This document shows positions 8,466 to 16,552 of a stretch of DNA of 64,000 nt, one piece after another; positions within the stretch are counted from its first letter, which is position 1; each line of letters opens with the position of its first letter. A program made the translations under genes and the position numbers. The stretch is from assembly GCF_002954685.1 (NCBI RefSeq), contig NZ_MSCN01000001.1, forward strand, positions 2,436,429 to 2,500,428, read 5' to 3'. Source of the stretch: Polaribacter porphyrae. GTDB lineage: Bacteria; Bacteroidota; Bacteroidia; Flavobacteriales; Flavobacteriaceae. The notes under the pieces were generated by a model. It worked only from the letters and a program-made list of their open reading frames with translations. It did not search any database and was not told the origin of the DNA.

Positions 8466-9845
8466 CTAAATTAATAACAAGCCTAAAATATAAATTGTTG
8501 CTCCAACAACCATTGCAATTAAAGTGTAAGGTAAAATCTCTTTTGCTTTTAATTTGGTAATACCTAATAATGGTAAAGCCCAAAAAGGTTGTAACATATT
8601 TGTAATTTGGTCTCCATAGGCTAAAGCCATAATTGCTTTAGGTAAAGGAACACCTAATTTTAAAGCAGATTCTACAACAATTGGCCCTTGAACAACCCAT
8701 TGTCCACCTCCACTTGGTACGAAAATATTAACCAAACCAGCACTAAAAAATGTAAAAATTGGCAGTGTAGTTTCTGTCGAGATTGATACAAAAAAATCTG
8801 AAATTTGATTTACCATTCCAGATTGATTCATAATTCCCATAATTCCGAAATACAAAGGAAACTGAATTAAAATTCCAGAAATATCAGATATTGATTCACC
8901 TACTGCATTTGTAAATTTTTTAAAACTTCCATGTAAAATCAAACCTAAACCTAACATCAAAAAATTAATTAAGTTAGGTGTGATTTTTAGTTGTTTAATA
9001 TCATCTAAATAGCGAATACCAAAAGTAATAATTATAATAATTCCGAATAAAATTCCTAAAAATTTAGAATTATCTAACTTTTCTGCTTTGGTTTTTATGG
9101 TTATACCTTTATCAAATTGATAAATAGGTAAATTAATTTTTGTAAGTTTTGCTTTTTTACCCAACAGATAGAATGTCAAAGATACAGTTACTAAAACTGT
9201 AAAAAATATTAGTAAATTCCACCAGCTAAAAACAGTTTCAGAATAATCAATTATACTTGGTATTTGTTGTAAAATTTCATCCGAAGATATATTTTGCATG
9301 ATGTTTTTTATATGCCCATCTTCATTAATTTTTATTGGTGCTGAACCAGAAATTCCTCCATGCCAAACCATTAAACCAACATAACCAGCTGCTCCAATTA
9401 TTGGGTAATTAATTTTGTAATTCTTTTGCTGTGCATGTTCTGCAACTTTTCTAGCTAATAATGCTCCAAAAATTAATCCTAAACCCCAATTAAAAAAAGC
9501 AACTAGCATCGTTAAACAAGCAATGATTGCTGCACTATTTGCTGTATTTGTACAATATTTTGTGATACTTAAAATTGCCTTACTTACAGGTTTGCTTAAC
9601 ACTAAAACATGACCTAAAACCAATATCAACATCATTTGATATGCAAAAACCAACAGGTTATTAGACCAAATTCCATTCTCCCAAAACTGTAAAACTTCTA
9701 TTGAATAATTTACTAAAGCACTAGTCTCTGGTTTTGTGAAAAAAAATGCCAACAAAAATGTAAAAAGAGTAATTAAAATTGCAATTGTAAAAGGTGAAGG
9801 TAAATAGTTCTTAAATATATTTTCAATAATTTTAGTAACCTTCAT
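8466..9845 (-). CDS. Short-chain fatty acid transporter, AtoE family
   Basis: 459 aa polytopic membrane protein with about 10-12 hydrophobic helices. The arrangement matches AtoE-type short-chain fatty acid permeases: an N-terminal LPSPFTIAILITLFTF, the GLMVWHGGISGSAPIKI loop, the conserved FVPSGGGQWVVQGPIVV segment, and a C-terminal QPFWALPLLGI. It is probably an H+- or Na+-coupled uptake system for acetoacetate, butyrate or similar acids. The substrate is inferred from the family. It is the first gene of a two-gene unit with aat. Confidence 0.88.
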   Translation of the reverse strand: MKVTKIIENIFKNYLPSPFTIAILITLFTFLLAFFFTKPETSALVNYSIEVLQFWENGIWSNNLLVFAYQMMLILVLGHVLVLSKPVSKAILSITKYCTNTANSAAIIACLTMLVAFFNWGLGLIFGALLARKVAEHAQQKNYKINYPIIGAAGYVGLMVWHGGISGSAPIKINEDGHIKNIMQNISSDEILQQIPSIIDYSETVFSWWNLLIFFTVLVTVSLTFYLLGKKAKLTKINLPIYQFDKGITIKTKAEKLDNSKFLGILFGIIIIITFGIRYLDDIKQLKITPNLINFLMLGLGLILHGSFKKFTNAVGESISDISGILIQFPLYFGIMGIMNQSGMVNQISDFFVSISTETTLPIFTFFSAGLVNIFVPSGGGQWVVQGPIVVESALKLGVPLPKAIMALAYGDQITNMLQPFWALPLLGITKLKAKEILPYTLIAMVVGATIYILGLLLI

Positions 9846-9931
9846 TTTCTTTTAGTTTGTATGCTAATTTAGTAAATTCTTAAAAAAGAGTTAATCTAAC
9901 AACTAATACAAAATCATAAAAATATTGTCAC

Positions 9932-9939
9932 TATTTTTG
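9932..9939 (+). promoter_or_regulatory. Candidate -7 promoter box for the VTT gene
   Basis: TATTTTTG matches the Bacteroidota TAnnTTTG -7 consensus, about 31 nt before the ATG at 9971. No convincing -33 TTTG at the right distance was seen, so this is weak. Confidence 0.3.
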
Positions 9940-9970
9940 CAAATCATTTTTTAATGTGTTAGATCAATAA

Positions 9971-10594
9971 ATGCCTAGAAAAAAAAGAAAAAAAACTCAA
10001 AAAGAAAGAGTAAAACTTGTGCATAAATACTATGCTAGAACTGGTTTTTACTTATTTGTTTGGGAAAGTTTAAAAAAAGCTTTTTTACCCTTAATTGGTA
10101 TTGTTTTAGCAATTGTATTATTTAATAAATACGTTTACAATATAAATGATGGGCTTCGTTATTTTACAGAAACTTTCTCAAGAACTTCAGTTTTAAGTGT
10201 ATTTTTTATCTCTGAAACTTTGCTGGGCTTAATTCCTCCAGAAATTTTTATTGCTTGGACAAAAAAAACCAATGAGCCTATTTTAAATTTATCTATTCTA
10301 GCTGTTCTTTCATACACAGGTGGGTTAATAACTTATTTTTTAGGAAGAATGACACTGAAAATTGAATCTATTAGTGATTATTTAGAGGTTAAAATGGCTA
10401 AAAATCTAGATAACACAAAAAAATGGGGAGGTATTTTAATATTAGTAGGTGCTTTACTGCCTTTGCCTTTTTCTATAGCGTGTATGGCAGCTGGTATGAT
10501 AAAATATCCTTTTAAAAATGTCGTTTTTTTTGGGTTATTTAGATTATTACGATTCGCTATTTATGGCTGGGCTATTTTTAAAGTGGTTCATTAA
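9971..10594 (+). CDS. VTT (DedA/SNARE-associated-like) membrane protein
   Basis: 207 aa. A very basic N-terminus (RKKRKKTQKERVK) is followed by four to five membrane segments. ISETLLGLIPPEIFIAW and the C-terminal LVGALLPLPFSIACMAAGMI followed by a Phe/Arg-rich FGLFRLLRFAIYG are typical of VTT-domain proteins, which in other bacteria act in lipid flipping or membrane homeostasis. The exact substrate is unknown. The next gene begins 12 nt after it on the same strand. Confidence 0.8.
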   Translation: MPRKKRKKTQKERVKLVHKYYARTGFYLFVWESLKKAFLPLIGIVLAIVLFNKYVYNINDGLRYFTETFSRTSVLSVFFISETLLGLIPPEIFIAWTKKTNEPILNLSILAVLSYTGGLITYFLGRMTLKIESISDYLEVKMAKNLDNTKKWGGILILVGALLPLPFSIACMAAGMIKYPFKNVVFFGLFRLLRFAIYGWAIFKVVH

Positions 10595-10606
10595 AACAAT
10601 AATATT

Positions 10607-10843
10607 ATGGGATTAACCAATAATGATATTTTCAAAAAACTTCGAGTAGCTCATAAATTAAGAGATACAGATATTATCGAAATTTGTGCTTTAGTCGATT
10701 TTAAAGTAACAAAAGGAGAATTAGGAGCAATTTTTAGAAAAGAAGATCATCCAAAATATATGGAATGTGGAGATCAATTTCTACGTAATTTTCTCAATGG
10801 ACTGATAATTCATTTGCGTGGACCAATGCCAAAAAAATCATAG
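10607..10843 (+). CDS. DUF1456 (YehS-like) protein, single-domain form
   Basis: 78 aa. NNDIFKKLRVAHKLRDTDIIEIC, VTKGELGAIFRKEDHPKYMECGDQFLRNFLNGL is the DUF1456 signature. As I recall, E. coli YehS carries two copies of this domain (about 156 aa); here there is only one. Function unknown. It is likely co-transcribed with the VTT gene upstream. Confidence 0.82.
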   Translation: MGLTNNDIFKKLRVAHKLRDTDIIEICALVDFKVTKGELGAIFRKEDHPKYMECGDQFLRNFLNGLIIHLRGPMPKKS

Positions 10844-10955
10844 ATTTTTTTGGACTGTTGGATATTTAGATATAAGAATCAAGACTAACAAAAGTAAGCT
10901 AGGTTCACTGATAAAAACATTTCACATTACCTATTATTCAAAATAAATTTATAAA

Positions 10956-10989
10956 AAAAGAGTGCAACTATTAGAAATTGCACTCTTTT
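10956..10989. terminator. Bidirectional terminator between convergent genes
   Basis: Perfect 12-bp stem AAAAGAGTGCAA / TTGCACTCTTTT with a 10-nt loop. It has A's on one flank and T's on the other, so it can serve both the YehS-like gene (+) and the DUF3127 gene (-). Confidence 0.85.
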
Positions 10990-11041
10990 CTTACATTGAT
11001 TCTTGACTCAAATAAGTCTTGTATCTAAAATTCAAGCTTTT

Positions 11042-11410
11042 TTAGAATGGCAAATCGTCTGGCTCTTCATCAGAAACATTAGATGCTGGCTGAAACTGAT
11101 CTACAGGTGGTAAGTTTTGAGCTTGTGGAGCTTGACTTAAATTTTCAATTCTCCATCCTTGAATAGAATTAAAATATTTTGCTTCTCCTTGTGGATTTAT
11201 CCATTCTCTACCTCTTAAATTGATAGATACTTTTACATCTTGCCCTACATTGTAATTATTCAATAAATCTGTTTTATCTTGAATAAATTCAATCATTATC
11301 ATTTGTGGATACTGCTCATCTGTAGTAACAACTAATTCTCTTTTTCTAAATCCATTAGATCCAAATGTTTGAACATCTCCAATCAATTTAATTTTTCCTA
11401 TAACTTCCAT
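11042..11410 (-). CDS. DUF3127 OB-fold-like protein with SSB-type acidic tail
   Basis: 122 aa. The first 90 residues match the DUF3127 pattern (MEVIGKIKLIGDVQTFGSNGF, RELVVTTDEQYPQ, VGQDVKVSINLRGREW, a small beta barrel). A Pro/Gln-rich linker follows, and the protein ends EEPDDLPF. That acidic, Phe-terminated tail closely resembles the C-terminal tip of bacterial SSB (DDDIPF), which recruits repair and replication enzymes. A nucleic-acid role is an inference. It sits 13 nt downstream of the flavin reductase gene on the same strand. Confidence 0.82.
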   Translation of the reverse strand: MEVIGKIKLIGDVQTFGSNGFRKRELVVTTDEQYPQMIMIEFIQDKTDLLNNYNVGQDVKVSINLRGREWINPQGEAKYFNSIQGWRIENLSQAPQAQNLPPVDQFQPASNVSDEEPDDLPF

Positions 11411-11423
11411 ACTATAATCTTAA

Positions 11424-12284
11424 CTATTTAATTAAAAGCACTTTCCAAGCACTTTCTACATCATTTATTTTTAAATACTCTTGAGCAAATGTATGTTTTT
11501 TTGAGGTTTCTAACCCAATAAATTCAGGATGTTCTTTGCTAAAGTTATCAACAGTTTTCACATCAGGTATTCGTTCTACATTGCCTAACATTCCTAAATT
11601 ATTTCCTGTTAAAATATCACTATTTTTTATTTCATCAGGAATTGCATCTACACCAATTCCTAATGAAGAAATTGGTTTAGGAATTTCAAAAAAACTATCT
11701 CTAGCTCTACTATAAAAACTACCTCCTGCTCTAGCAACTAAATCAATTTTATATTGGTCTATACTACCATCATCTGCTAAAACATCCTCATTAACATGTA
11801 ATTTTACAACTTCGCAAACTATTAAATTCCCTGCACCTCCTTCTGTTCCTGTATAAATAATATCTGTTACTTTACACTCTAATTGCACAGGTGATTCTGC
11901 TACTCTAAAAGGTTGTACAATATCTGATTTAAGCATAGTTAACCCAGCTTTTTCAAATTCATTTACACCTTTTGCATACATTGTACTACTTAAAGACATT
12001 TGTTGTACTATAGCATAATTCACAACATTAATTACAACCTCTTTGGTTTCTTCTGCATTATCTAATGTATGTTTTGTAGTATTATTTCTAACACTTCTTG
12101 CAGGTGAGAAAATTAGTGTAGGAGGATTTGCCCCAAATACATTAAAAAAGGAAAATGGTGATAAATTAGGATTACCTTTAGCATCAACAGTACTTGCAAA
12201 TGCTATTGGTCTTGGTGCAATAGCCCCTAGCAAATAGCCATGTAATTTACCAACAGTTATATCTTTTGGATTTATAGAAAGCAT
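11424..12284 (-). CDS. Flavin reductase family protein
   Basis: 286 aa, a flavin reductase-like (FMN-binding split barrel) domain over residues about 5-200: PRPIAFASTVDAKGNPNLSPFSFFNVFGANPPTL contains the usual FMN-contact region, and SPARSVRNNTTKHTLDNAEET follows. It probably reduces or carries FMN; a partner oxygenase is not evident nearby. The C-terminal 80 residues are helical. It is divergent from the histidine kinase gene. Confidence 0.85.
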   Translation of the reverse strand: MLSINPKDITVGKLHGYLLGAIAPRPIAFASTVDAKGNPNLSPFSFFNVFGANPPTLIFSPARSVRNNTTKHTLDNAEETKEVVINVVNYAIVQQMSLSSTMYAKGVNEFEKAGLTMLKSDIVQPFRVAESPVQLECKVTDIIYTGTEGGAGNLIVCEVVKLHVNEDVLADDGSIDQYKIDLVARAGGSFYSRARDSFFEIPKPISSLGIGVDAIPDEIKNSDILTGNNLGMLGNVERIPDVKTVDNFSKEHPEFIGLETSKKHTFAQEYLKINDVESAWKVLLIK

Positions 12285-12349
12285 ATTATTAAATTTTGAT
12301 GTATAAAGATACTATGTAAAGTTGAAACGAGTTATATACTTGAAATCTT

Positions 12350-12357
12350 TATATTTG
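12350..12357 (+). promoter_or_regulatory. Candidate -7 box for the histidine kinase
   Basis: TATATTTG fits TAnnTTTG exactly and ends only 6 nt before the ATG at 12364. If used, it would rule out the upstream TTG (12322) as start and give a nearly leaderless mRNA. A TTG at 12322-12324 is 25 nt upstream, longer than the usual spacer. Confidence 0.3.
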
Positions 12358-12363
12358 TTTTTG

Positions 12364-13521
12364 ATGAATTTCTTTTCTAATACTTTATTATTTAAAAGAA
12401 TTACAATACTTGTATCTTTTATAATTGTTGTTCTTATTTTATGGAATACCTACTCATTCTTTCAGAAGTTTAAGCAAGCAGAAAGAGATAAGATGGAAAT
12501 ACATGGAGAGGCAATTAAAGAATTTAACACCACTAGTGTAGAAGAATTAGATGAGAATATTTCAGATTTACCACTTACAATAATAAGTAAAACCAAAGAT
12601 ATTCCTTTTATTTTAGTTGATTCTAATGGTCAAATAAAGGGTTCAAATAATTTAAATCCTAAAAAAGAAAATGATCCTGAATATCTTAAAGAACAGTTAG
12701 CTATTATGAAAAGTCAAAATCGACCCATTAGAGTCGATTATTTAGGAAAAACTGATTATATCTACTACAAAGACTCTGATTTGTTAGATAAACTTACCTA
12801 TTACCCTTTAGCTTTACTTTTAATTTTAGTACTTTTTTTAACGGTAATTTATTTGTTTTATAACTCTAATAAAGCTGCAGAAACTAATAAGTTATGGACA
12901 GGAATGGCAAAGGAAACTGCACATCAAATTGGCACACCTTTATCATCACTTCTTGGTTGGATTTCTATTTTAAAGATGGAGAAAATTGATGAAACTTATA
13001 TTGAAGAAATTGAAAAAGACGTACATCGTTTAAATACAATTGCCAATCGTTTTTCTAAAATTGGCTCAAAACCTGAATTGAAAAAAGAAAATATTGTAGC
13101 AATTACAAAACAAGCTTTTGATTATTTAGAATCGAGAAGCTCTAAACAAATCTCTTTTTCTTTTTCTTCTAAAGACAATAAAATTGACGCAAATATAAAC
13201 ACAGAACTTTTTGGTTGGGTAATAGAAAACTTGATAAAAAATGCTATAGATGCAATGTTAGGGAAAGGAAAACTTAATTTAAGTATAGAAAACTCATCTA
13301 AAAAAGTAAAAATTGTAGTTTCTGATACTGGTAAAGGAATGCCAAAAAAAATGTTTAAACAAATATTTAAACCAGGTTTTACAACAAAAAAACGTGGTTG
13401 GGGTTTAGGTTTATCGCTCTCTAAAAGAATTGTAGAAGATTATCATAATGGAAAAATATTTGTGCAGAAATCTGAATTAGGGAAAGGAACTACGTTTCAG
13501 ATTGTTCTAGATAAGATTTAG
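12364..13521 (+). CDS. Membrane sensor histidine kinase (HisKA-type)
   Basis: 385 aa from the ATG at 12364; a longer TTG start at 12322 is possible but adds a poor leader. Two membrane helices (about residues 9-32 and 139-160) flank a periplasmic sensor of about 105 residues. The H box is AKETAHQIGTPLSSLLGW, the Bacteroidota variant of HELRTPL. The ATPase has N box ENLIKNAIDAM, G1 DTGKGMP, F box FKPGFTTKKRGWGLGLSLSKRI and G2 GKGTTF, all complete. No response regulator gene is adjacent, so it is an orphan kinase. Confidence 0.9.
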   Translation: MNFFSNTLLFKRITILVSFIIVVLILWNTYSFFQKFKQAERDKMEIHGEAIKEFNTTSVEELDENISDLPLTIISKTKDIPFILVDSNGQIKGSNNLNPKKENDPEYLKEQLAIMKSQNRPIRVDYLGKTDYIYYKDSDLLDKLTYYPLALLLILVLFLTVIYLFYNSNKAAETNKLWTGMAKETAHQIGTPLSSLLGWISILKMEKIDETYIEEIEKDVHRLNTIANRFSKIGSKPELKKENIVAITKQAFDYLESRSSKQISFSFSSKDNKIDANINTELFGWVIENLIKNAIDAMLGKGKLNLSIENSSKKVKIVVSDTGKGMPKKMFKQIFKPGFTTKKRGWGLGLSLSKRIVEDYHNGKIFVQKSELGKGTTFQIVLDKI

Positions 13522-13557
13522 TTAAATACAAAGGCTTTTCATTCTCATATTTTACTT

Positions 13558-13947
13558 TTATTCAAAATTCCCAGCTATATTTTTAGCTAAAACCACAAAC
13601 TCATCATTAGAAAGTTTTTCTTTTTTCATAAACTGCATGTCAGCCATACCGTTTATCGGAATTAAATGCACATGTACATGAGGCACTTCTAAACCAATTA
13701 CACTCATTCCTATTCTATTACAAACTATCGATTTCTCTAAAGCTTTAGCAACTCTGTAAGAAAAGTCCATTAATGCTACATATTCTTCTTTAGATAGGTC
13801 AAAAATTTTATTTTCTTCTTTTTTAGGAACTACCAAAGTATGCCCTTTAGCATTAGGATTAATATCTAAAAAAGCAATAAAATCTTCATTTTCGGCAACT
13901 TTATAACTTGGCAATTCTCCATTTACTATTTTGGTAAATATGCTCAT
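13558..13947 (-). CDS. HIT family nucleotide hydrolase
   Basis: 129 aa histidine-triad protein. The catalytic triad HVHVHLIP is near the C-terminus, and an N-terminal FTKIVNGELPSYKVAENEDFIAFLDINP is typical of the Hint/PKCI branch. It is expected to hydrolyse AMP-lysine or adenylylated adducts. It follows greA on the same strand, but a terminator separates them. Confidence 0.92.
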   Translation of the reverse strand: MSIFTKIVNGELPSYKVAENEDFIAFLDINPNAKGHTLVVPKKEENKIFDLSKEEYVALMDFSYRVAKALEKSIVCNRIGMSVIGLEVPHVHVHLIPINGMADMQFMKKEKLSNDEFVVLAKNIAGNFE

Positions 13948-13982
13948 TTTTATGATTTTTTTTTAATGAAGACTAAATATAT

Positions 13983-14021
13983 AAAAAAGAATTCGGGTTT
14001 TAACCATAGCCAAAACCCGAA
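13983..14021 (-). terminator. Intrinsic terminator of greA
   Basis: On the minus strand a perfect 10-bp stem TTCGGGTTTT / AAAACCCGAA with a 10-nt loop is followed by a T-rich run (TTCTTTTTTAT). It lies between the greA stop and the HIT start. Confidence 0.85.
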
Positions 14022-14068
14022 CTTATATTTTAAAATGAAATTACTTATTCATTTATCCTCTTAATTAC

Positions 14069-14542
14069 TTATCTTGAAATATCTACAATTTCAAATTTCA
14101 TAATTCCATTAGGCACCTTAATTTCTGCAACTTCTCCAACTTTCTTCCCTAACAAACCTTTACCAATTGGCGAGTTTACAGATAATTTACCTTTTCTTAC
14201 ATCAGTTTCAGAATCAGCTACTAATCTGTACGTAAACTCCATTCCGTTTGTTGTGTTTTTAATTTTTACATTAGAATGTATTAGTGCTTTAGAAGTATCT
14301 AATTGGCTTTCGTCTAAAATACGTGCGTTTGCTACCACATTTTTCAACTTTGCTATCTTGGTTTCTAAATGAGATTGTTCTTCTTTTGCTGCATGGTATT
14401 CTGCATTTTCACTCAAATCTCCTTTATCTCTTGCATCTGCAATTTCTTGAGTTACTCTAGGTCTTTCAACTTGCTCAAGATGAATTAATTCATCTTTTAA
14501 TTTTTTTAATCCTTCAGGTGAATAATAAGATATGTTACTCAT
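14069..14542 (-). CDS. greA: Transcription elongation factor GreA
   Basis: 157 aa, normal length. It rescues backtracked RNA polymerase by stimulating transcript cleavage. The N-terminal coiled coil carries the acidic tip (DARDKGDLSENAEYHAAKEE) with the two catalytic acidic residues. The C-terminal FKBP-like domain is intact (VNSPIGKGLLGKKVGEVAEIKVP). An approximately 120-nt leader with a terminator-like hairpin precedes it. Confidence 0.96.
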   Translation of the reverse strand: MSNISYYSPEGLKKLKDELIHLEQVERPRVTQEIADARDKGDLSENAEYHAAKEEQSHLETKIAKLKNVVANARILDESQLDTSKALIHSNVKIKNTTNGMEFTYRLVADSETDVRKGKLSVNSPIGKGLLGKKVGEVAEIKVPNGIMKFEIVDISR

Positions 14543-14621
14543 GTTTTCTATAATTTAAAAAATCCATCTAAATACTATTTATGAAGATGAATCTGTTTTT
14601 TTAACTCGTTTAAAGTCAAGT

Positions 14622-14664
14622 AATTTAAAATAAAAATCTCATCACCAAAAACTGGAATGAGATT
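14622..14664 (-). terminator. Terminator-like hairpin in the greA 5' leader (possible attenuator)
   Basis: On the minus strand, the stem AATCTCAT / ATGAGATT (14664-14657 and 14642-14635) with a 14-nt loop is followed by TTTTATTTT. It begins directly downstream of a TACATTTG box (14679-14672). No minus-strand gene lies upstream that it could terminate, so it may attenuate greA itself. Confidence 0.55.
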
Positions 14665-14671
14665 CAGGTTA

Positions 14672-14679
14672 CAAATGTA
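14672..14679 (-). promoter_or_regulatory. Candidate -7 box for greA
   Basis: On the minus strand the 8-mer reads TACATTTG, an exact TAnnTTTG match, about 130 nt upstream of the greA ATG. No clear -33 element was found. Confidence 0.35.
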
Positions 14680-14727
14680 CAAAATATTTGTAAATTAGCT
14701 ACGTTTTAAAAGAAATGAGAAACTTAA

Positions 14728-15144
14728 ATGATAAAAAAAATCCTTTTTTTTGGCTTAACAATCCTACTTTTTTCATGTTCTAGTAATGAAAATCTTGCAA
14801 ATTGCATTCGAACTTTACCTTTAAATCTTAATACAGATCTAAATAACCCACAATTAATTAATGCACAAACTCCAGGAGGTCATGCAGACATAAATGGAGG
14901 CACAAAAGGTATTCTACTCTTTAATAAAAACGGAAATGACTTTGTTGCTTTTGATAAACTTTGCCCTAACAATGATTGTGACAATGCTATGATTTTTGAA
15001 AATAGGCTTTTAAAATGTACCTGTGATGAAAGCACATACAGTGTAGACTTTGGTGGTGCTCCTCAAACAGATAATGCACAATGCCCTGCAATTCAGTATC
15101 AAGTTTTTAGAAACGGAACAGCAATCCGAATCACAAATTTTTAA
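14728..15144 (+). CDS. Rieske-like lipoprotein lacking cluster histidines
   Basis: 138 aa. Lipoprotein signal with lipobox LFSC (Cys17). The body resembles a small Rieske ferredoxin fold. In a Rieske protein the cluster boxes are CTHxGC and CPCHGS; here the corresponding places read CPNNDC and KCTCDES, so the cysteines remain but both histidines are gone. A [2Fe-2S] Rieske cluster is therefore unlikely. The four cysteines might form disulfides or bind another metal. It is divergent from greA and just upstream of purK. Confidence 0.6.
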   Translation: MIKKILFFGLTILLFSCSSNENLANCIRTLPLNLNTDLNNPQLINAQTPGGHADINGGTKGILLFNKNGNDFVAFDKLCPNNDCDNAMIFENRLLKCTCDESTYSVDFGGAPQTDNAQCPAIQYQVFRNGTAIRITNF

Positions 15145-15167
15145 TAGTTTTTTTAGCTTTAGATGCT

Positions 15168-15175
15168 TATTTTTG
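15168..15175 (+). promoter_or_regulatory. Candidate -7 box for purK
   Basis: TATTTTTG matches TAnnTTTG, 16 nt before the GTG start of purK. No proper -33 box seen. Confidence 0.3.
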
Positions 15176-15191
15176 TGAAAAAAGATATAAA

Positions 15192-16349
15192 GTGAAAAAC
15201 TATTTTTCTTCAGATTTTAAACTAGGTGTTTTAGGTGGTGGTCAATTAGGTAGAATGCTCTTGGCAGAAACTCAAAAATTCGATATTCATACTTCAATTT
15301 TAGATAATAATGTAAACGCACCTTGTGCTGAAATCTGCAATACCTTTGTTGTTGGAAATTTATTAGATTTTGATGCTGTATATAATTTTGGTAAAACTGT
15401 AGATGTACTAACTATTGAAATTGAAAATGTAAATTTAGATGCTCTTGATAAACTAGAAGAAGAAGGGTTAGCCATTTATCCAAAGCCAAAAGATTTAAGA
15501 GTAATACAGAGTAAAGCAAGACAAAAGAATTTTTATTTTGACAATAAAATACCAACTGCACCTTTTTCTCATTTTGCGTATTTAGAAGAACTAGTACTTT
15601 GTATAGAAAATAATATTATTGATTTTCCTTTTGTATGGAAAGCTGCACGTTTTGGTTATGATGGAAATGGCGTTAAAATTGTAAGAAATTTTGCTGATTT
15701 AGAATCGTTACCTAATGTGGAGTGTATTACAGAACAATTAATTCCGTTTAAAAACGAATTAGCTGTAATTGTAGCCAAAAATGCTGATGGAGAAACAACT
15801 ACTTACCCAGTTGTAGAAATGGAATTTCACCCAGAAGCAAATCAAGTAGAATATGTTATTTGCCCTGCAAGAATTAAAGAATCAGTAGCTAAAAAAGCGA
15901 GAGAAGTTGCTTTAAAAGTCGTTGAAAAATTAGATTTTATAGGTTTATTAGCTGTAGAAATGTTTCAAACAGCCACCAATGAAATTTTAGTAAATGAAGT
16001 TGCTCCAAGACCACACAATTCTGGGCATTACTCAATTGAAGCAAGTTATACAAATCAATTTGAACAACATTTACGTTCTATTTTAAATCTTCCTTTAGGA
16101 AACACAGAAAGTAAAGTTGCAGGAATTATGGTAAATCTAGTTGGTGAAGAAGGTTTTTCTGGTGATGTTCTTTATCAAAATATAGAAGAAATTTTAAAAA
16201 TTGATGGAGTTACGCCTCACATTTATGGGAAAAAAGAAACACGTCCTTTTAGAAAGATGGGACACGTAACTATAGTAAATGCTGATGTTGAAAAAGCAAG
16301 AGCAACCGCGCAAAAAGTTAAAGAAACGATAAGAGTGATAAGCAAATAG
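15192..16349 (+). CDS. purK: 5-(carboxyamino)imidazole ribonucleotide synthase
   Basis: 385 aa ATP-grasp enzyme of purine synthesis that makes N5-CAIR from AIR, bicarbonate and ATP. GTG start at 15192, directly before LGVLGGGQLGRMLL, the N-terminal nucleotide-fold hallmark. FPFVWKAARFGYDGNGVKIV is the ATP-grasp loop, and EVAPRPHNSGHYSIEA is the family signature. Its usual partner purE lies downstream but is separated by a toxin-antitoxin pair. Confidence 0.95.
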   Translation: MKNYFSSDFKLGVLGGGQLGRMLLAETQKFDIHTSILDNNVNAPCAEICNTFVVGNLLDFDAVYNFGKTVDVLTIEIENVNLDALDKLEEEGLAIYPKPKDLRVIQSKARQKNFYFDNKIPTAPFSHFAYLEELVLCIENNIIDFPFVWKAARFGYDGNGVKIVRNFADLESLPNVECITEQLIPFKNELAVIVAKNADGETTTYPVVEMEFHPEANQVEYVICPARIKESVAKKAREVALKVVEKLDFIGLLAVEMFQTATNEILVNEVAPRPHNSGHYSIEASYTNQFEQHLRSILNLPLGNTESKVAGIMVNLVGEEGFSGDVLYQNIEEILKIDGVTPHIYGKKETRPFRKMGHVTIVNADVEKARATAQKVKETIRVISK

Positions 16350-16365
16350 TATTTTTGTATTTTTG
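16350..16365 (+). promoter_or_regulatory. Tandem TATTTTTG boxes before the antitoxin gene
   Basis: Two abutting copies of TATTTTTG (16350-16357 and 16358-16365), each an exact TAnnTTTG match, sit between the purK stop and the antitoxin ATG at 16373. They may give the toxin-antitoxin pair its own promoter. A matching -33 was not seen. Confidence 0.3.
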
Positions 16366-16372
16366 ATGTATT

Positions 16373-16552
16373 ATGACAGTTATAGAAAAAAAGAAAAATC
16401 TAAAAAATATAATTGACAACCTCTCAAATGATAATTTAGAAGAGGCTTTAAATTATTTACAAAAACTATCATCAAAAGATAAAAATAGAATTACAATTGT
16501 TAAAAATCTTTTGAAAGAAGAGCAATGGTTATTTGAAGAATTGGCAAAATGA
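16373..16552 (+). CDS. Putative antitoxin of Doc-type toxin
   Basis: 59 aa. Starts ATG at 16373 (MTVIEKKKNLKNII) and ends KEEQWLFEELAK, its TGA overlapping the toxin ATG (ATGA). It is small, highly charged and fully helical by pattern, with about 14 Lys and 8 Glu. Size, position and overlap are typical of the antitoxin in type II modules; the C-terminal acidic helix may be the part that covers the toxin's active site. I cannot place it in a named antitoxin family; the call depends on context. Confidence 0.72.
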   Translation: MTVIEKKKNLKNIIDNLSNDNLEEALNYLQKLSSKDKNRITIVKNLLKEEQWLFEELAK

